Numbered from the stretch's first letter, positions 33,801 to 46,716 are shown. The stretch is 64,000 nucleotides of DNA from Cephalotus follicularis (GCA_001972305.1 BDDD01001505.1:190052-254051), one strand, 5' to 3'. Program-made: numbers and translations. The notes: generated by a model from the letters alone, not told the origin.

Positions 33801-35027
33801 TCTCAATCCTTCTACCTTTATTCATTTTACTAACACTAACATAGCAATCACAATTTCCATAACAATAAACACAACAATAAAACACTGAGTAGGTAGTAGG
33901 ACCTACCTCAATCCTCAATCTGGCGAGGTTGTTGCACCATTTCCTTTGCTCAACTCCACTTTTTCCATTTCTCCTTCCTTTGCTGGTAGCTTCTCCTTCC
34001 CATGTCTCTCCAAAATTAGCAGCAGCCTTCGTCATCCACTCATCTTCTCTATTTATAAGCACCTATGGAATTCTCTAGAATCCACTACACGTTTCTACCA
34101 TTCTCCTTAACAAAACGGACTGAGATTAAGGGGGTGTTGAAGTGGCCCAACTTCTCTTTCTCCATTTTATCATAATTTGGCCCAATTCTCCTTTTTCTCC
34201 AAATCCAGCCCAAGCCTTCTTTTTCCTTTATTTCTTTTAACTCAAATCTTTTTCTTTTTCCCCATTTATAATAAAAGGCCCAATAACAATAAACATTTCA
34301 GAGCCTAAAGGCAGTATCAATATATATATTAGGCCCAAAGTTTCCATTATTCATTTATCAATTTGGTCCATTTCCGATTCCAGTCCAACAATGGCAATAT
34401 TACATTTTTGGACCTAATTTTCATTCCTCAATTATTTATAAAAATTTCGGGCATTACAATGGGTCAAACGAATTGGGTTTTTATTATTTGGCTGAAGTTA
34501 TAATATTGTTTATGTGTTGAATATATGAGTTTAAGGCCCAAATCTTAATTCCCTAAGCATGGTCAAATTTTATGTGCATTTAAGGCTTAATTTTTATGTG
34601 TTTAACTTAAGAATTTGAGGCCCAACTTACTTATTTTTTTCTAGGGCCGAAATTACCATTCATTTAGCCCAAAAATCATGTTTAAAAATTATGCAAATTT
34701 TGGCCCAATCCTTAGGCTTAACAAGTTGACCGTTTAGCATTTTTAAAGGCCCAAAAACCATGTTTTAAGGGGGAAATTCGGCCAATCTTGAAAAGTCAAA
34801 AAGTCTCTAGAATTATCTACTCCTTTCATGAAAAAAAAAATGGTCTTACAAAAAGGAAAACGAAAACTTCTCATGGGGTCGAATCTTGCATCATCTTGAG
34901 TGCTCTTTCTTCTCTATTTCTTCTTCAAGAATACAAGTTTGAAAGTGGTTTATCTTTCATCCTCCTATCATAATCTTGTAAGTTCCCTTACTTCTTGCTA
35001 AGATTAGTTATGTGTTTACATTTTGTC

Positions 35028-36290
35028 TTCCAAATTTCGGGTTTGAGGAAGAGTGGTTGAAGAAAATGAATTATATTTGCATAATAGATAAAAGCTTGAT
35101 AAAAATTGAAGTTTACTAGCATGACATGATCTCTCTTCTCCCTTCTTCCATTTTCGGGTTGCTTTCAAGTAAGGAGGAATTGATTTATTGCTAAGGTTTT
35201 GAAGGATAATAACATAAAATTAATCACTCTTTTATTCCCTCAAATCTTCGGGTTTCTTAGTGGTGAAGGAGAATCGATGTGTTGATTAAGAATTCTTGTT
35301 GTTAAAGTGATTGAATGGAGTTAATGAGTTAAGCTTTGCATGAATTATTTACTACCTTTATCATTTAGATTTTGATGTGTTTGCGTTAGAAATGAAGCTT
35401 TATTATATGATTGGAATTCTCCTCTATCTCCTTCTAAATTTTCAGATTTATGAAGGAGAATGGGAGCGATACTTGAATTGATTTTAAAGCTGATGTTTAA
35501 GGTATAAGTGAGCTGAAATTTCATGAGCTACTCACCAATTTTATGTTTCAAATTTTCGGATTTGTAGATTCTATATAAACAACACCTTGTTTAATCCATA
35601 TATCTCTCAATTATTCTTCAAATATTATGAATTTGGTGTCTTTGGAAAGCTAAAGGTGTCCTCTACATTTTTCGTGTTTTGGCATTTTTCCAATTCAGCT
35701 TTATTCCTTGTGAAAAATTGGCTTCAAAATTTCTGGTTATTCTACCCGCGGGAATGAAGTTTGGTTTACTAAATATATCCATAGGTGTGCATACACAAGT
35801 AGTGATATGATGCAAATTTGTTTAAAGATGTAATTATGAGAATGGTAGAGGCACTTGATTAGGTGATTGTGTAAATATATGATAATGGAAGCAATAAGTG
35901 TATATATATTAGTTGTTGAATTGGTAAATGAAGGATTATGCCATTAATTGATTACTATTTCTTGTTAATAAAATTTTTAGTTTGTAAAGAAGAGACTTTA
36001 GTTTTTGTTGGGTTTAAAGGAGGTTGTGTAAATCGTAGTATAGTAGTATGATTTAATTACTTCCTCATCTCCTTTAAATTTTGGATTTAGATATGAAAGT
36101 CAAATTGATTCTTCCTTGTTCATTAAATTTTTGGGTTCTTGATAATTAAGGAAGAATTGATATTTTGTTTGGATTATGAAGATATTGTGTTAGGGAAAAA
36201 AGGGTGTTAGCATGATTTAATCTTCCCTTCATTTCTACTATTTTTTTGGGTTCTCTAATGGTAATAGAGAATTGGTTTTGGAAATGGCCC
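35028..36290 (+). repeat. Degenerate repeat series around AATTTTCGGGTT in U
   Basis: About eight blocks of the form (CTCC/CCTTC)..AAATTTTCGGGTTT..AAGGAGAAT(C/T)GATT recur every 70-150 bp (near 35033, 35148, 35244, 35443, 35555, 36072, 36127 and 36240). They are too diverged to be a recent tandem array. Confidence 0.55.
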
Positions 36291-36620
36291 TAAGGGTACT
36301 AAGGTGTATATATGTGTGTGTGCTATGACATAGCAAACTAGTATTTATATTTTTTGCAGAGGCAGTGTTTATGATCCTTGATGTTCTTATTTATTTTCTA
36401 TACATAGTATGTTCGACTATTTTTCTATTACCAGGTGTGGCTATCGGGATATGCATTGCAGGTATGGTTACTTGGCAGGTGCAGCTGTTCTGGTATTATT
36501 CTTATATAGAATGCTGGTAGTTTCAGATCATTCTTTTATATATGCAGTGAGGCACATAGGAAACGGATTTATGTATCGATTTAATGCTATGTATATACAA
36601 TGTATGTAAAGAACATTATA

Positions 36621-36686
36621 GTAGTGGAACCTCAAGAATACTTGAGGAAGTGGATGTAGGCACATTTGGGCCGAACCACTATAAAA
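36621..36686 (+). promoter_or_regulatory. Shared LTR box, copy in U
   Basis: TAGTGGAACCTCAAG, then CTTGAGGAAGTGGATGTAGG, then GGGCCGAACCACTATAAA. The same ordered module is in the SIRE B LTR (49473-49535) and in solo LTR T (51851-51915, minus). GTGG..CCAC arms make it foldable. In SIRE B it lies in the 3' part of the LTR. Confidence 0.75.
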
Positions 36687-37224
36687 TTTTGTCTGCCTTA
36701 CTTTTTTTTTTTAATTTTGCTGCTTGACACAGTGATGATATCTATCTGACTATTAAAGGAATATCATAACAAGGATGATATCTATATGATATATTACTTT
36801 AAAATGAACTGTTGATTCCTCCTTCGGGAGTGTGGATATTGAAATTGTATTATTCTTGACAGGTATAAATTTCGGAAATGTCCATTTTTAGGGGGAACTA
36901 TTGCAATTTTTCTACAGAAATCTTGACCCTATCTATTGGACAATTACTGAACAATAAATAAGATAGTCGATATATGTATATATATGAGATTAAATTGGAA
37001 AGTTGAGTAAAAATGGTAATGACAAAATTATGGAGGTCAAGTATGGAATAAGTTGTAAATATTGTGGTTATGGATGTTTGCTTATAAATATTATGCCATT
37101 AAGAGTAAAGACTTGAATGTAAGGTCAAGAATGATAGAAACGATCTAAGGGATAATAACAATAGTCTAATTGACATGTTATATAAACTCTATAGTTAAAT
37201 GTGCTCGGGTTTTGAAAATGATAG

Positions 37225-37247
37225 AATGGGTGACCTCCTGAGAAGTT
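37225..37247 (+). other. 5S-rRNA-like segment near the 3' end of U
   Basis: GAATGGGTGACCTCCTGAGA plus AGT is close to the plant 5S rRNA internal control region (GGATGGGTGACCTCCTGGGA). It is preceded by GTGCTCGGG, resembling GTGCTTGGG of 5S. This is the same region of 5S that is preserved in the Cassandra element here (57979 on), but U is otherwise unrelated to Cassandra. Confidence 0.5.
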
Positions 37248-38859
37248 AGTTGGAGTTTAGCGTAGCTAATCTAAAATAATAATAATAATTTGGATGGGTC
37301 GTGTCACCTGTAGCCCATAACCTCGTTGATGGATTTCAGTGGAGCTGTTACTTGTGTTTGCCGAGGTGGTTCCGGCTATGGAAATGTGTGAGTATGATGT
37401 GTGCATGTGTGTGTGGAATTGTGCTTGTGATTGATGCAGTATCGATAGTCCTCTTGATGATTGTAAATCCTTGGAGTCTTGATCATTTTGTTGATCCTCG
37501 GATCCTCGGCATAATTATTATAATTTGTTGTTATTATCTTTCCTTGAGGTCAGTCATTGAGTTGGGTAACTCTGACGTCTCTTCGGATTCTCAATTGTTG
37601 TTGATATTTATGTACATTTTCACCTCTGCCCTATTCTTGTTGAATAGTGGATATGTGGTGTCCTCGGCCCTGTTGGGGCTTGGCACATTTGCGTTGTTCT
37701 TAGCACCCAGTGGTGATGGGTTGCTCGAGAAGTTCCTTGATCTTACTCACTAGTCAGTTGGACTAATCCCCTCTCAGTTTTGTGTGTAGAGGAAGCAGGG
37801 TTGCAGAGTTCTTGAGATCCACTAAGAGAAAGCATGTTGGTAGAGGTAGACGTCTGGCGCAATCACCCTAGGATGGATCCTCGGCCATGCCCGACCTTCA
37901 TGCATTTGGGGCATTCTTGGGGTTTTGTATAGATTTTATGATGTTAAGATCTGTAACCTCTTGTTATTATCTCTGTAAATGAATCTTAGGGGATGAGAGT
38001 CCTTGGTAATTTTGAGGTATTTTGCCAGAGGATCATGTATGGTTTACTTGATGTTTTTATATGCTTATATATGTCATGTGATCTTCCTCTGACAGATGTG
38101 GATATCTTTTTCTCTAAGTGTGTAGATGCCGAGATGACTAGTGTGTACTTGGGAGTCCCCTGACCCTGGGCGGTGGAGTACACCTCCTCAGCCCATGCCT
38201 TACGTGAGAACATAGGAGATCCTTCCCGGATCTATAGAGTGCTATTGGTCTGGAGCCGAGGTGCCTAGGAAGGGATGGTATGGTTCATAGACTAGGCAGA
38301 CCTTAAGTTTGACCTTTCAGCTCGGATTAGTTTGACCTTAGAGTTGAAGTCTGGTGGCGTCCTCGGGTGTTTTTTCCTCGGACGTAGCTCGCATACGTTA
38401 AGTAAGAGTTGAAGGTTTTCCTTCGTTTTACCCGACCCCTGACCAGCGAAGTTCCTTGAGATGTTTTGATGTATGAACCCATGTGGATCTTTTGAGTGCT
38501 CGGACGTTGTGAGATTCTATCTCCTTAGTGTAAGTTCAATGTTTGGGGTACCTCGGGTTGTTGTCCTCTACAAGGCGCTTTTCCACGGGCCTTAGAGTTG
38601 ATCCCATGCTTAATGCTTAGTTATACGTTGTCGTTTCCTGTGCTCGGACCTTACTTTGTTTTAATGCCTTAGAGTACGTGGTTCTTTGGAGAGCTTGGTT
38701 CTCCTCTGCAGCGTGTTTCCACGTCTGCTCTCCTGGCCTTGAGTGTTAGGCTTTAGTGTTGGTGTTTTGGTGACCGAGGTTAGAGATCCAGGTGGATGAT
38801 CCTTCCTCCTGGCACGGCTGTCCTCCAGCGGGAGTGGTGGGAAACGGGGCGTGTCAACA

Positions 38860-39566
38860 TGCTTGTATATATACACTCTTGATTTATACATTCTTAATTC
38901 CATTCATGTTTAATGTGCACATTATCTTTAAAAATGGCATTCACTATATGTATATCACAAACCATAACTATGGAATCATATTGATTAAGACATTAACTGA
39001 ATACACATATAATGGCCTGTCGATTAAGGGTTGGATCCTGTGCCTGGGAGGTTATGAGAATGAGATCCTTACTCCTTTCTGACAAAACGCTCCAATTCAT
39101 AGGTTCACTTTCTTAGGGCAATTGATGAACCGGACAGACTTGCTGTGTTAAGCTTGCTCCCAGGTTAGTGGAGGATGGATTATGTCATTGCCATTTGGGA
39201 TTACCCTAAAGCTAATGCGGGGTGCATGCTGGAAAGCATGTCCACTGAACTGACCCACCATAGGAAACCTATTTGGATAGTCCATACCTGTGTCAATAGG
39301 ATTCCTATAGTCTTGGTAGTGTATAGTCAACGATGACTAGTAGGCCATACTTGACCTGCGCTATTTCCTTAGACTTGAGCAGCTGGCATGCATTGTGTAG
39401 TAACCGCTTGGCTTTGATTTCCGCTTTCCCCAGCTCTAGCCACAAGTTGGCAAAAGGGTTGTCTTTGGGCCTTGTGGGAGCTGCATTGAGATGTATGGGC
39501 GAGTGCGCAACAGGGGATCGTCACCTGTATTGGGGTTGATCGGCTCTATAATATCTATGTCCGTTG
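38860..39566 (+). mobile_element. LTR fragment W, same family as X
   Basis: About 700 bp repeats the sequence at 39600-40285: GGGAGGTTATGAGAATGAGA, TCCATTCATG-like words, CCCACCATAGGAAACCTATT, and the CGCAAC..GATCGTCAC block. It stops in mid-family sequence at CGTTG (39562-39566), exactly where element X begins, so X inserted into an LTR of its own kind. Its left end abuts fragment V. Confidence 0.75.
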
Positions 39567-42500
39567 TGTTAGATTAGGGGTGTCCCTGCAAGCCAAAAGG
39601 GGTGGCTGCATATATTTATGTGTAGTACTCCTAGTTGATACAATCTTGATTCCATTTATGTTCTATGTGCATATCCGTAAAAATGGCACCCTTGCTATAT
39701 GTATGCATCCTAAGCCATATATATGGATCAGCCTCATTTCCATATTAGCTGAATACACATATAGCACCCTGTCGTTTGAGGGGTTAGATATCGTTCCTGG
39801 GAGGTTATGAGAATGAGATCCTTACTCCCTTCAAACTAAACGTTCAAAGTCGTAGGTTCACTTTCTTAGGGAAATTGATGAACCCCTAAGACTTGCCGTA
39901 TTATGCTTGCTCCCAGTGTTTAGGTGGAGGGTAGAGTATCTCATTGCCACTTTGGTATAACTCTAAAGCTGATGCGGGGTGCATGCCGAGGGGCATGTTA
40001 CACTGAACTGACCCACCATAGGAAACCTATTTGGATGATCATTACCTAGGTCAATAGGATTCCTATTTGTCTCGGCAGTGTATAGCCATGGGATGCTAGT
40101 AGGCCATTCATGACCTGTGATGTTCCTTAGACCTGAGCGATTGGCATACATCGTGTAGTAACTCCTTGACTTTGATTTCCACCTTCCCCGGGCTGTCTTT
40201 GGGTCTTGGGAGAGCTACATCGGTGTATTAGCGAGTTGGCGCAACATGGGATCGTCACACCCATAATGAGGGTGAACGACTCTGTAATATCTATGACCGT
40301 TGTAGAGTTAAAATCCTGGCCAGGTATAGGCAGACTGGAAATGGTGTTTCCATAAGGGTCTGTCGATAGTCTTAGTGCGTTCGCGAATTTATAGTTATCG
40401 CGACATTACCTAGGGTTGACATTTATCCAAACCCTAGGCCGTGGTCAGAGCCAAGTATGACGATGGATACACTGCACGTAAATCGAGACTGGGTAAGAGC
40501 ACCAGTTAACCGACTAACGACTGATAGACGTGGAACTTTGGTCCTCAAATCCGGGGTGATTGGATATCACACCGGGGCTATTTTTGATAGTTGGGGACTA
40601 TTAGATTGGTTGTGCAAGAATATGGGATGTTTTGGTAAACTTATCGTTGTACCAGGAACCAACCGGGCTTTAGGGTCCCGCTTGATTTTGGAACATGTTG
40701 ATACGTCATATGACATGTCATTTAGTGAGAGGATAGCATATGAGAGATGTTACTTTGATAAGAATATTTTATTTTCTAGACATTAGTCTTAGCATCATCA
40801 TAATAAAATATTCTAGTCAAATGGTTGAGTGTTGAACAAGTAAACTCGTTGAGTGTTGTACAAGCAACCAAGAGAGAGGGTCTTGGGGTGGCTAGGGTTG
40901 GGCATAACCCTAGCCATTTGGGGCTGAATTTAAGGCTTGGAATGCCTCAAAATTCCGCTGCCCCAAAGCCCATTCATAACCTCCAAAATTAATATTAAAA
41001 GTCACATGTGTTGGAATGTTTTACACTCCAACTATGACACAAGGTATGGTCACCTCTTACATGAGTATGACCTTCATCTTACAATGTACGAGCAGCCCTT
41101 ACAAGAGGTATGGCTCCCCTTCATTCCCTGTAATATGTGGCCAGGTCTGACCGTAGAAAAGAGACAAAAGAGACAAAAGGCTTGTCTCACAACAATACAC
41201 ACATTACTTCATTCTTAGCACACTTTTTCTCTCACCTTTTGGTGTAGCCGTTCGAGCTCTCCCCTCTCTACCTTTCTTGACACTTTTTGCCGTGACCTTT
41301 AAGTCCATTTCAAGAGGAAAATATCAGCTAAAATCACACAAAAAGGTATAGCAACACGTAAGCCTTCTCTCACCCCTAAAGTCATTATAGGTGGAGGTTA
41401 TTCACACAATGTGTTTAACCTTTACCTAGAGTGATTTTAGCTTAGGTTCTTAAACACTTTGTGTAACGCCCCCAACCCAAGTCCACTTTATGCTCAAAGC
41501 GAGCCTCGAGAAATCGGTGCGTTACGTGGGGTGAACCATTAACCATCAAATCGTTTAATCAATTAACGATCCATTAATCATTTAATCTTAACTTATATTT
41601 GAACCCTAACATTATTACTCAATAACTTCACAGGATCACATATGCTTACATCTTTGAACACCAATTTCAAAATGTCATATTCTCATTATAATGATCGTTT
41701 CTAATACCTTTGCATTTGTAACACCCCCGGAGGGCGGGATTCGTCACAGTTCATAATACAAAATCTATCGTAACATAACATAACATGTCTGAACATAAAC
41801 ATAACTTATCAGCAAAAAACGTGGCGGTCATAGCATAACTGAAAACTTAAAAACTTAACAATTTTTGAAAACTTAAACATATTCCAGTTCAAAACTAAAA
41901 CATATGTAACTTATTGTTCATGACCACCAAACAGAAAATATAACGGAATCACACTCCTAGGGATCCAAAATATAAGGTGGTCATTTCTCGTTCACATATT
42001 CCTCCACTGCTTCTGATAACCTGCCGCATGGAAAACAAAACGCGGCTGAGCAAACCTCAGTACGGATAAAGGAAATAAAACAGTAAACGATAAATTTTAA
42101 AAGCAGTAAGATTTCAATAAATCTTGTAACAGAAATCTTAAGCAATTAAAAACAATTATACATTTGTAAAGTCACATTTGTCCTTTCATAAAATCCATAT
42201 AACTTTCGAAACATTTACGAAACATTTCAAAACATCATATCACGTTTCATAAGTTATACTGAGCCACATACATATCACATAACATATATTTTGGCAAGGG
42301 ATGCGCTAATTCCACATGCCAACTGGAATTGAAGTGTACGGCACTACACAAGTCAATTCTCTTATATCACATATCATATACTAGAATCGATTCATATGCC
42401 TCTATCGCATAGCGGATCCATAAATCCACCTCATGGGATTTATTCATAACATTCAGAGACGTCGTAGACTAATCACACCGCTACAGAAGTGTCATGTCCC

Positions 42501-43139
42501 CGTGCCAGGCCTACAACATGCCTATGGTACGCCCCATAGGTGGGTACAATACTCAGTATTCAATCATTTCGAAATCACTTTAAAAACACATAAGTATGCT
42601 TCCACAAAACATATTTGAAAATCGTTCACCACGATAACATACATTTCATAGTCAAAACATTAACTCATTTATTTTTTGCTATAAAGAGGTGATCGTAACA
42701 TATTGTATTATATCGTATCATATGAATAAAGTCGGAAACATTCATAAATGTCAAAAACCAACTTCATTTTCAAAACATGTCAAAGCCACAAAACATTATC
42801 AAGTTCATAAACGAAGAGGCATAGCATAAAGCAAAACTGATTTATTTGGATAAAATCATAAGAGTGTATCAAAGAACGAAGTATCCGTACCTTATGCTTT
42901 CACAAAAGCACTTACGGATAGATGATTTAAATCAAACTCCCCTTGAAGCACAACAATCTAAAAGACACCCAAAACCATTCATATAAGTGTCCAAGAAGCA
43001 CTTGAGACATTAAACAGACTCATCACAGTGTACTTGAGACATTAAACAGACTCATCACAGTGTTTAGAAAAGACCCGGATTGATTCGAGGAACAAACGAA
43101 TCAAAATAGTTTAAAACAACACTTTTCTTGGCAAAACAG

Positions 43140-43375
43140 CCAGCTGTTACAGAGCACCAGCCGACTGGGGAAGCTTGACAGTCGACTAATCACAAGGGCC
43201 AGCCGACTACACAAGACAGACTACAGGCAGTCAACTGTCACATAGATCTAGTCGACTGTGCATAACAAGGCAGTCGACTACACAACACAAGACAGTCGAC
43301 TGTGTTCATATGGCAGTCGACTGCTCATCCAATCCAGCCGACTGTCCATGAGAACAGCCGACTGTTCTGGATGAC
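43140..43375. repeat. Palindrome array of S2, CAGTCGACTG type
   Basis: About ten copies occur, including GACAGTCGACTAATC near 43178, CAGCCGACTACAC near 43201, TAGTCGACTGTGC near 43249, GCAGTCGACTACAC near 43270, GACAGTCGACTGTG near 43291, GGCAGTCGACTGCTC near 43312, CAGCCGACTGTCC near 43335 and CAGCCGACTGTTC near 43355. The spacing is 16-30 bp. Confidence 0.8.
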
Positions 43376-44159
43376 AGAACAACAGAAACTTGGCATTTTG
43401 ATGCAGAAATTGGTTTAAACTAAAATGACATTAAACCAGAGACACAAGAACATAAACATATGACATTATATGACATTTAGATGATACAGAAACACATAAT
43501 TGACATGGAAACAGTTAGACAGTGGCTTAACTTCAAGAGAAGGAAATAACTCTCTAAGCATATGCATATGTTCAAGTCCCAATTCTGTCCATTATCACTT
43601 GCAAACCAGGTTATGAAATATCTAGAGTGTTTAAAACATGTTGACAGACTTAGGAACAAAATGACAAAACACAATAGAGCAGGAATTAAAAACTTCATAG
43701 CCAAGAGGACATAAACTGGATTAATAACAGTGTAGCTAAACCATCACATTAGGAAATGAAATAACTAACCTGTAATGGTATTAAGAACCCAGAAACAGCA
43801 GAAAGAATACCACTGAACAATCATTAACCGGCTGTGAACAAAACAGAAGAGGAAAGAACGCAAACCAAATACAACCTTAATGCCATCCAAGGAAAGACAT
43901 AACCCAACACAAAATAACATACGATTGAGAGGACATGACCAACCTGATTTTTGATGAATGAAACAACACCAGAACACAGTAATTTCCACTTCAAATTTCG
44001 GCAGTGACAGGCTTTGCAAAGGTGAGAGAGATAACCCATAACAGTGGCAAGGCATTCTTAAACATGAAAGAAAAGAGTAATTTGAGGGATGAATAAGGAA
44101 GAAGAGGAGACAAGAATCGGATTATTAAGGAAGAAAAGGATTGAAAACGTGTGAAATTG

Positions 44160-44260
44160 ATGAGGGGAGGAGAGAGTTTGGGAGAAGAGAAGAAAGGAAA
44201 GAAAGAAGGAAAGAAGAAAGAAAGGAAAAGAATAAAAGAAAAAGAATAAAATAAAATAAG
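44160..44260 (+). repeat. Purine-only low-complexity tract
   Basis: A nearly unbroken run of AAGAAAGGAAAG-type purines (pyrimidines on the other strand) lies near the start of the S2 LTR in its own orientation. It could be triplex- or nucleosome-affecting sequence; that is a guess. Confidence 0.7.
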
Positions 44261-46446
44261 ATAAAATAAGATAAAAGGATTTTAAAATAAAAAGGAATTG
44301 TTTTAATATTTTGAAAGTTGTAAGATTAAGTTTGATAAAAATAAATAAATAAATAAAAAGACATAACATAGGCCCAACCTAACGTATATTAACATATAAA
44401 TATATCCAAAATTCAGGCTAGTATCAAACAACCCAAATCACATAAGCCCAAAATACAGGGCGACCGGACTTAAAAATAAAACAAATTTAAAAGCCCGAAA
44501 AAAAAACACACATACATATAAAATATCCGTAAAGCACATACGAACAAGCAGGGTATTACATCATTTGTACATCACTTAACATGTAACCTTACACAGCGGA
44601 AAAACATAAACTTATCACATCATAAAACAATCATATACTCATCTTTATCATTAACTTCTCATACTCTCAAGTATGTTCAATAACTTTCAATACCACTTCT
44701 GAACATTGTCATCTTATTTGAAAACATCGTAAACTATAGCATTTGTTTCTATACATTCACATCTATACATCGTCTATCATAAAACATTACACAGCGGAAA
44801 ACATAAACTCATTACATCAAAAACAGATGTACAAAGCATCATAGAATAACATACTTCCTTTCCTTACACTTCCTTTTCGAACTTCTTCTAAAGCTCGCAA
44901 CTTCACGTTCAACGTTTCCTGGAAGATTTGTTTGAAAACAAGATATTGAACGGAGTGAGCTCAAATAGTCGAGTAAGGATCATAGTCATAAAACGTCATT
45001 GAAATCTGTTGTTTTTGATAATCTTTATCAAAGCGTTTCCAGTTCATACATTTCAAAATATCATTGAAAATCTTCTTCTAGTTTTTCAAAACCAGAACAT
45101 TGCACTATCAAAATCCATTTTTCGGATAACTTACATAAAATCGGAAAATTTCTAAACTCATGCATTTTCTGGTGTATAACACCGACATACTTGAAAACAC
45201 TTAAAGACATTTTCCATTCATACATTCTTATGGAATGTATCATAGACAAACTTAAAAACATCATTAAAAATCATTTTCTTCACATTCATAAATAAAACAT
45301 ATTTAAAACCCTTTTTCTGGTATACAACAAAAACATTTCAAATTCCTTTTCTTTTTCTGATCATATCTCATGATTCAGAACATTTCATAAAACTTAATGG
45401 TCGTGAACCTTTAATGAACCTTTTCACACTGCTTCACCGGGGCATTGTGCACTCCCCGATTACTATCCTTACATCACATGCATGTCCGCGAGCACTTTAC
45501 GCTCCATTAACATTGAGCATCTCGCTCCATTCCCCTTGGATCGCAATCCAAGGGTGGTTCATTCAGCATTTCATAAAATATTTCCTCAATACTTTGAGTG
45601 ATCAGCTCAAAGCATTCATAAAAATCATTTCACAACATTTCTTTCACAATTCATAAACCTTTCTCTTCATTTGAGTAATTAACTCAAATGCATTCATAAA
45701 ATAGTTTTGCATAGCTTTGCTAAAACTGATAATTCATATAGAAATAAGAATTTTCAGAGAAACCTTATAACGTAAACATTAAAGTAGACATCTTCACGAA
45801 TTCAGAAAGCTCAAGATCATAAAAATTGGTTGAGAATTGAATCCGTTATGAATTTTTAAAGAGGCTGGTTCCCTGTTATATCAGTACAGGAGTAGTAAAA
45901 TGACACAGGGATTTTCATCAAGAATTCGATAGAATTTCGAATTGTATAAAACATAGAAGTCAAAGTAGACATATTAAGGTTTTCAAAAAATCAAGCCATT
46001 TGTAAATTCATCAAGAAATGAGCAAGATATCAATAAAATAATCTGCTGTAAAACTGGAAGTAAAACAGGGGATACTTTGGAGAAAATGGGTATAGAATTT
46101 CCTTACCTCACTTTGATCTCCTTCTATCTTGCTCTCCCATGAATTCTCCTCTCCAAACTCAGCAGAAAACTAACCTTTTCTCAGCTAAAAACTGCACATA
46201 TATATATATATATAGGAGAGAAAAACTTGGAGGCCAAGCTTGCATGGTGTCATCCATGACCTCACCCATGTGAGTTTGCCTCCTAGTTGCCCATGTGTTT
46301 ATTTCAAACCAATTCAGCTGATGACTCATGTCCCTTAACATCAAAATATCATAAGTCTTCCTTTCCTTGCTTGACAAGTGTCCCACAATCCATTTAATTC
46401 CTCCTCAAGTGACATAAAACTTAGAATTCTGCATCTGACACAGGTC

Positions 46447-46690
46447 AAAGCGTCGACTCTTTCTCCCTAAGCGTCGCTGGTCACAGGCTTATCCTGAGTT
46501 CTTCAACTTACTTCCCGACTAAAGCGTTGACGCTTTCTTGTAAGCATCGCCGGTGTAAGGGGTTTGTCCAATTTGCCATTGCACTAGTATAAAGCTCCAT
46601 TAGAATGGGTCCAAGCGTCGCCGGTTTACCACCAAAACATCGACTCTTTACCTGGAACCGTCGGCGCTTAAGCCAGAATTTCCAGTCCAA
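46447..46690. repeat. Palindrome array of S1, AAAGCGTCGACGCTTT type
   Basis: AAAGCGTCGACTCTTT at 46447-46462, AAGCGTCGCTGG near 46469, AAAGCGTTGACGCTTT at 46521-46536, AAGCATCGCCGG near 46540, AAGCGTCGCCGG near 46613, ACATCGACTCTTT near 46637 and ACCGTCGGCGCTTAAG near 46657. The consensus is the same as in SIRE A although the LTRs are otherwise unrelated. Confidence 0.75.
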
Positions 46691-46716
46691 AGCAATAATC
46701 AATTTCAGTTTTCTTC

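Larger units (their letters stand above)
31177..34459 (-). mobile_element. Solo LTR N, 3283 bp, inside U
   Basis: It is flanked by ATGGG at 31172-31176 and 34460-34464. Read on the minus strand it starts TGTAATGCCCGAAA and ends GGGGCGTTACA. It has no coding domain, only a tandem patch (31963-32163) and a GC-rich, CATGCATG-rich middle (32400-33800). The minus orientation is inferred from the GCTGACCCATT-type block near the terminal end, as in other long LTRs here. Confidence 0.85.
30986..37306 (+). mobile_element. Solo LTR U, about 3.0 kb without its insertion
   Basis: It starts TGTAACGCCCCG and ends GGGTCGTGTCA, flanked by CCTGT at 30981-30985 and 37307-37311. Solo LTR N lies inside it at 31177-34459. 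It has no coding domain. Inside are about eight degenerate blocks with AATTTTCGGGTT (35028-36290), the shared GTGGAACCTCAAG..CCGAACCACTATAAA box (36621-36686) and a 5S-rRNA-like segment (37225-37247). Confidence 0.85.
30876..38859 (+). mobile_element. LTR fragment V, split by solo LTR U
   Basis: The two arms 30876-30985 and 37312-38859 are contiguous in the related LTR T read on its minus strand (around 53900-54050), which shows they were one sequence before U inserted. Landmarks are GGGATGTGTACAGTCCTGT, GCCGAGGTGGTTCCGGCTATGG and TGTGTGAGTATGATGT. The 3' end is GGGGCGTGTCAACA at 38846-38859; the 5' end is missing at the junction with SIRE A. It is GC-richer than its surroundings, with many CCTCGG motifs. 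No coding domain is present. Confidence 0.7.
41717..44560 (-). mobile_element. Solo LTR S2, 2844 bp, inside S1
   Basis: On the minus strand it starts TGTAATACCCTGC and ends GGGGGTGTTACA. Flanks are GCATT (41712-41716) and TCATT (44561-44565), four of five matching. It has a palindrome array with CAGTCGACTG arms (43140-43375), the GCTCAGCCGCG block near its 3' end and a purine-only run on the plus strand (44160-44240). No coding domain is present. Motif type and layout resemble R, though the two are clearly diverged. Confidence 0.8.

Noticed and set aside
37301-37753. 150-codon hydrophobic plus-strand frame resembling a membrane protein
   Set aside because: It spans the U/V junction with its target-site duplication, so it cannot be an old gene; the hydrophobicity comes from T-rich sequence.
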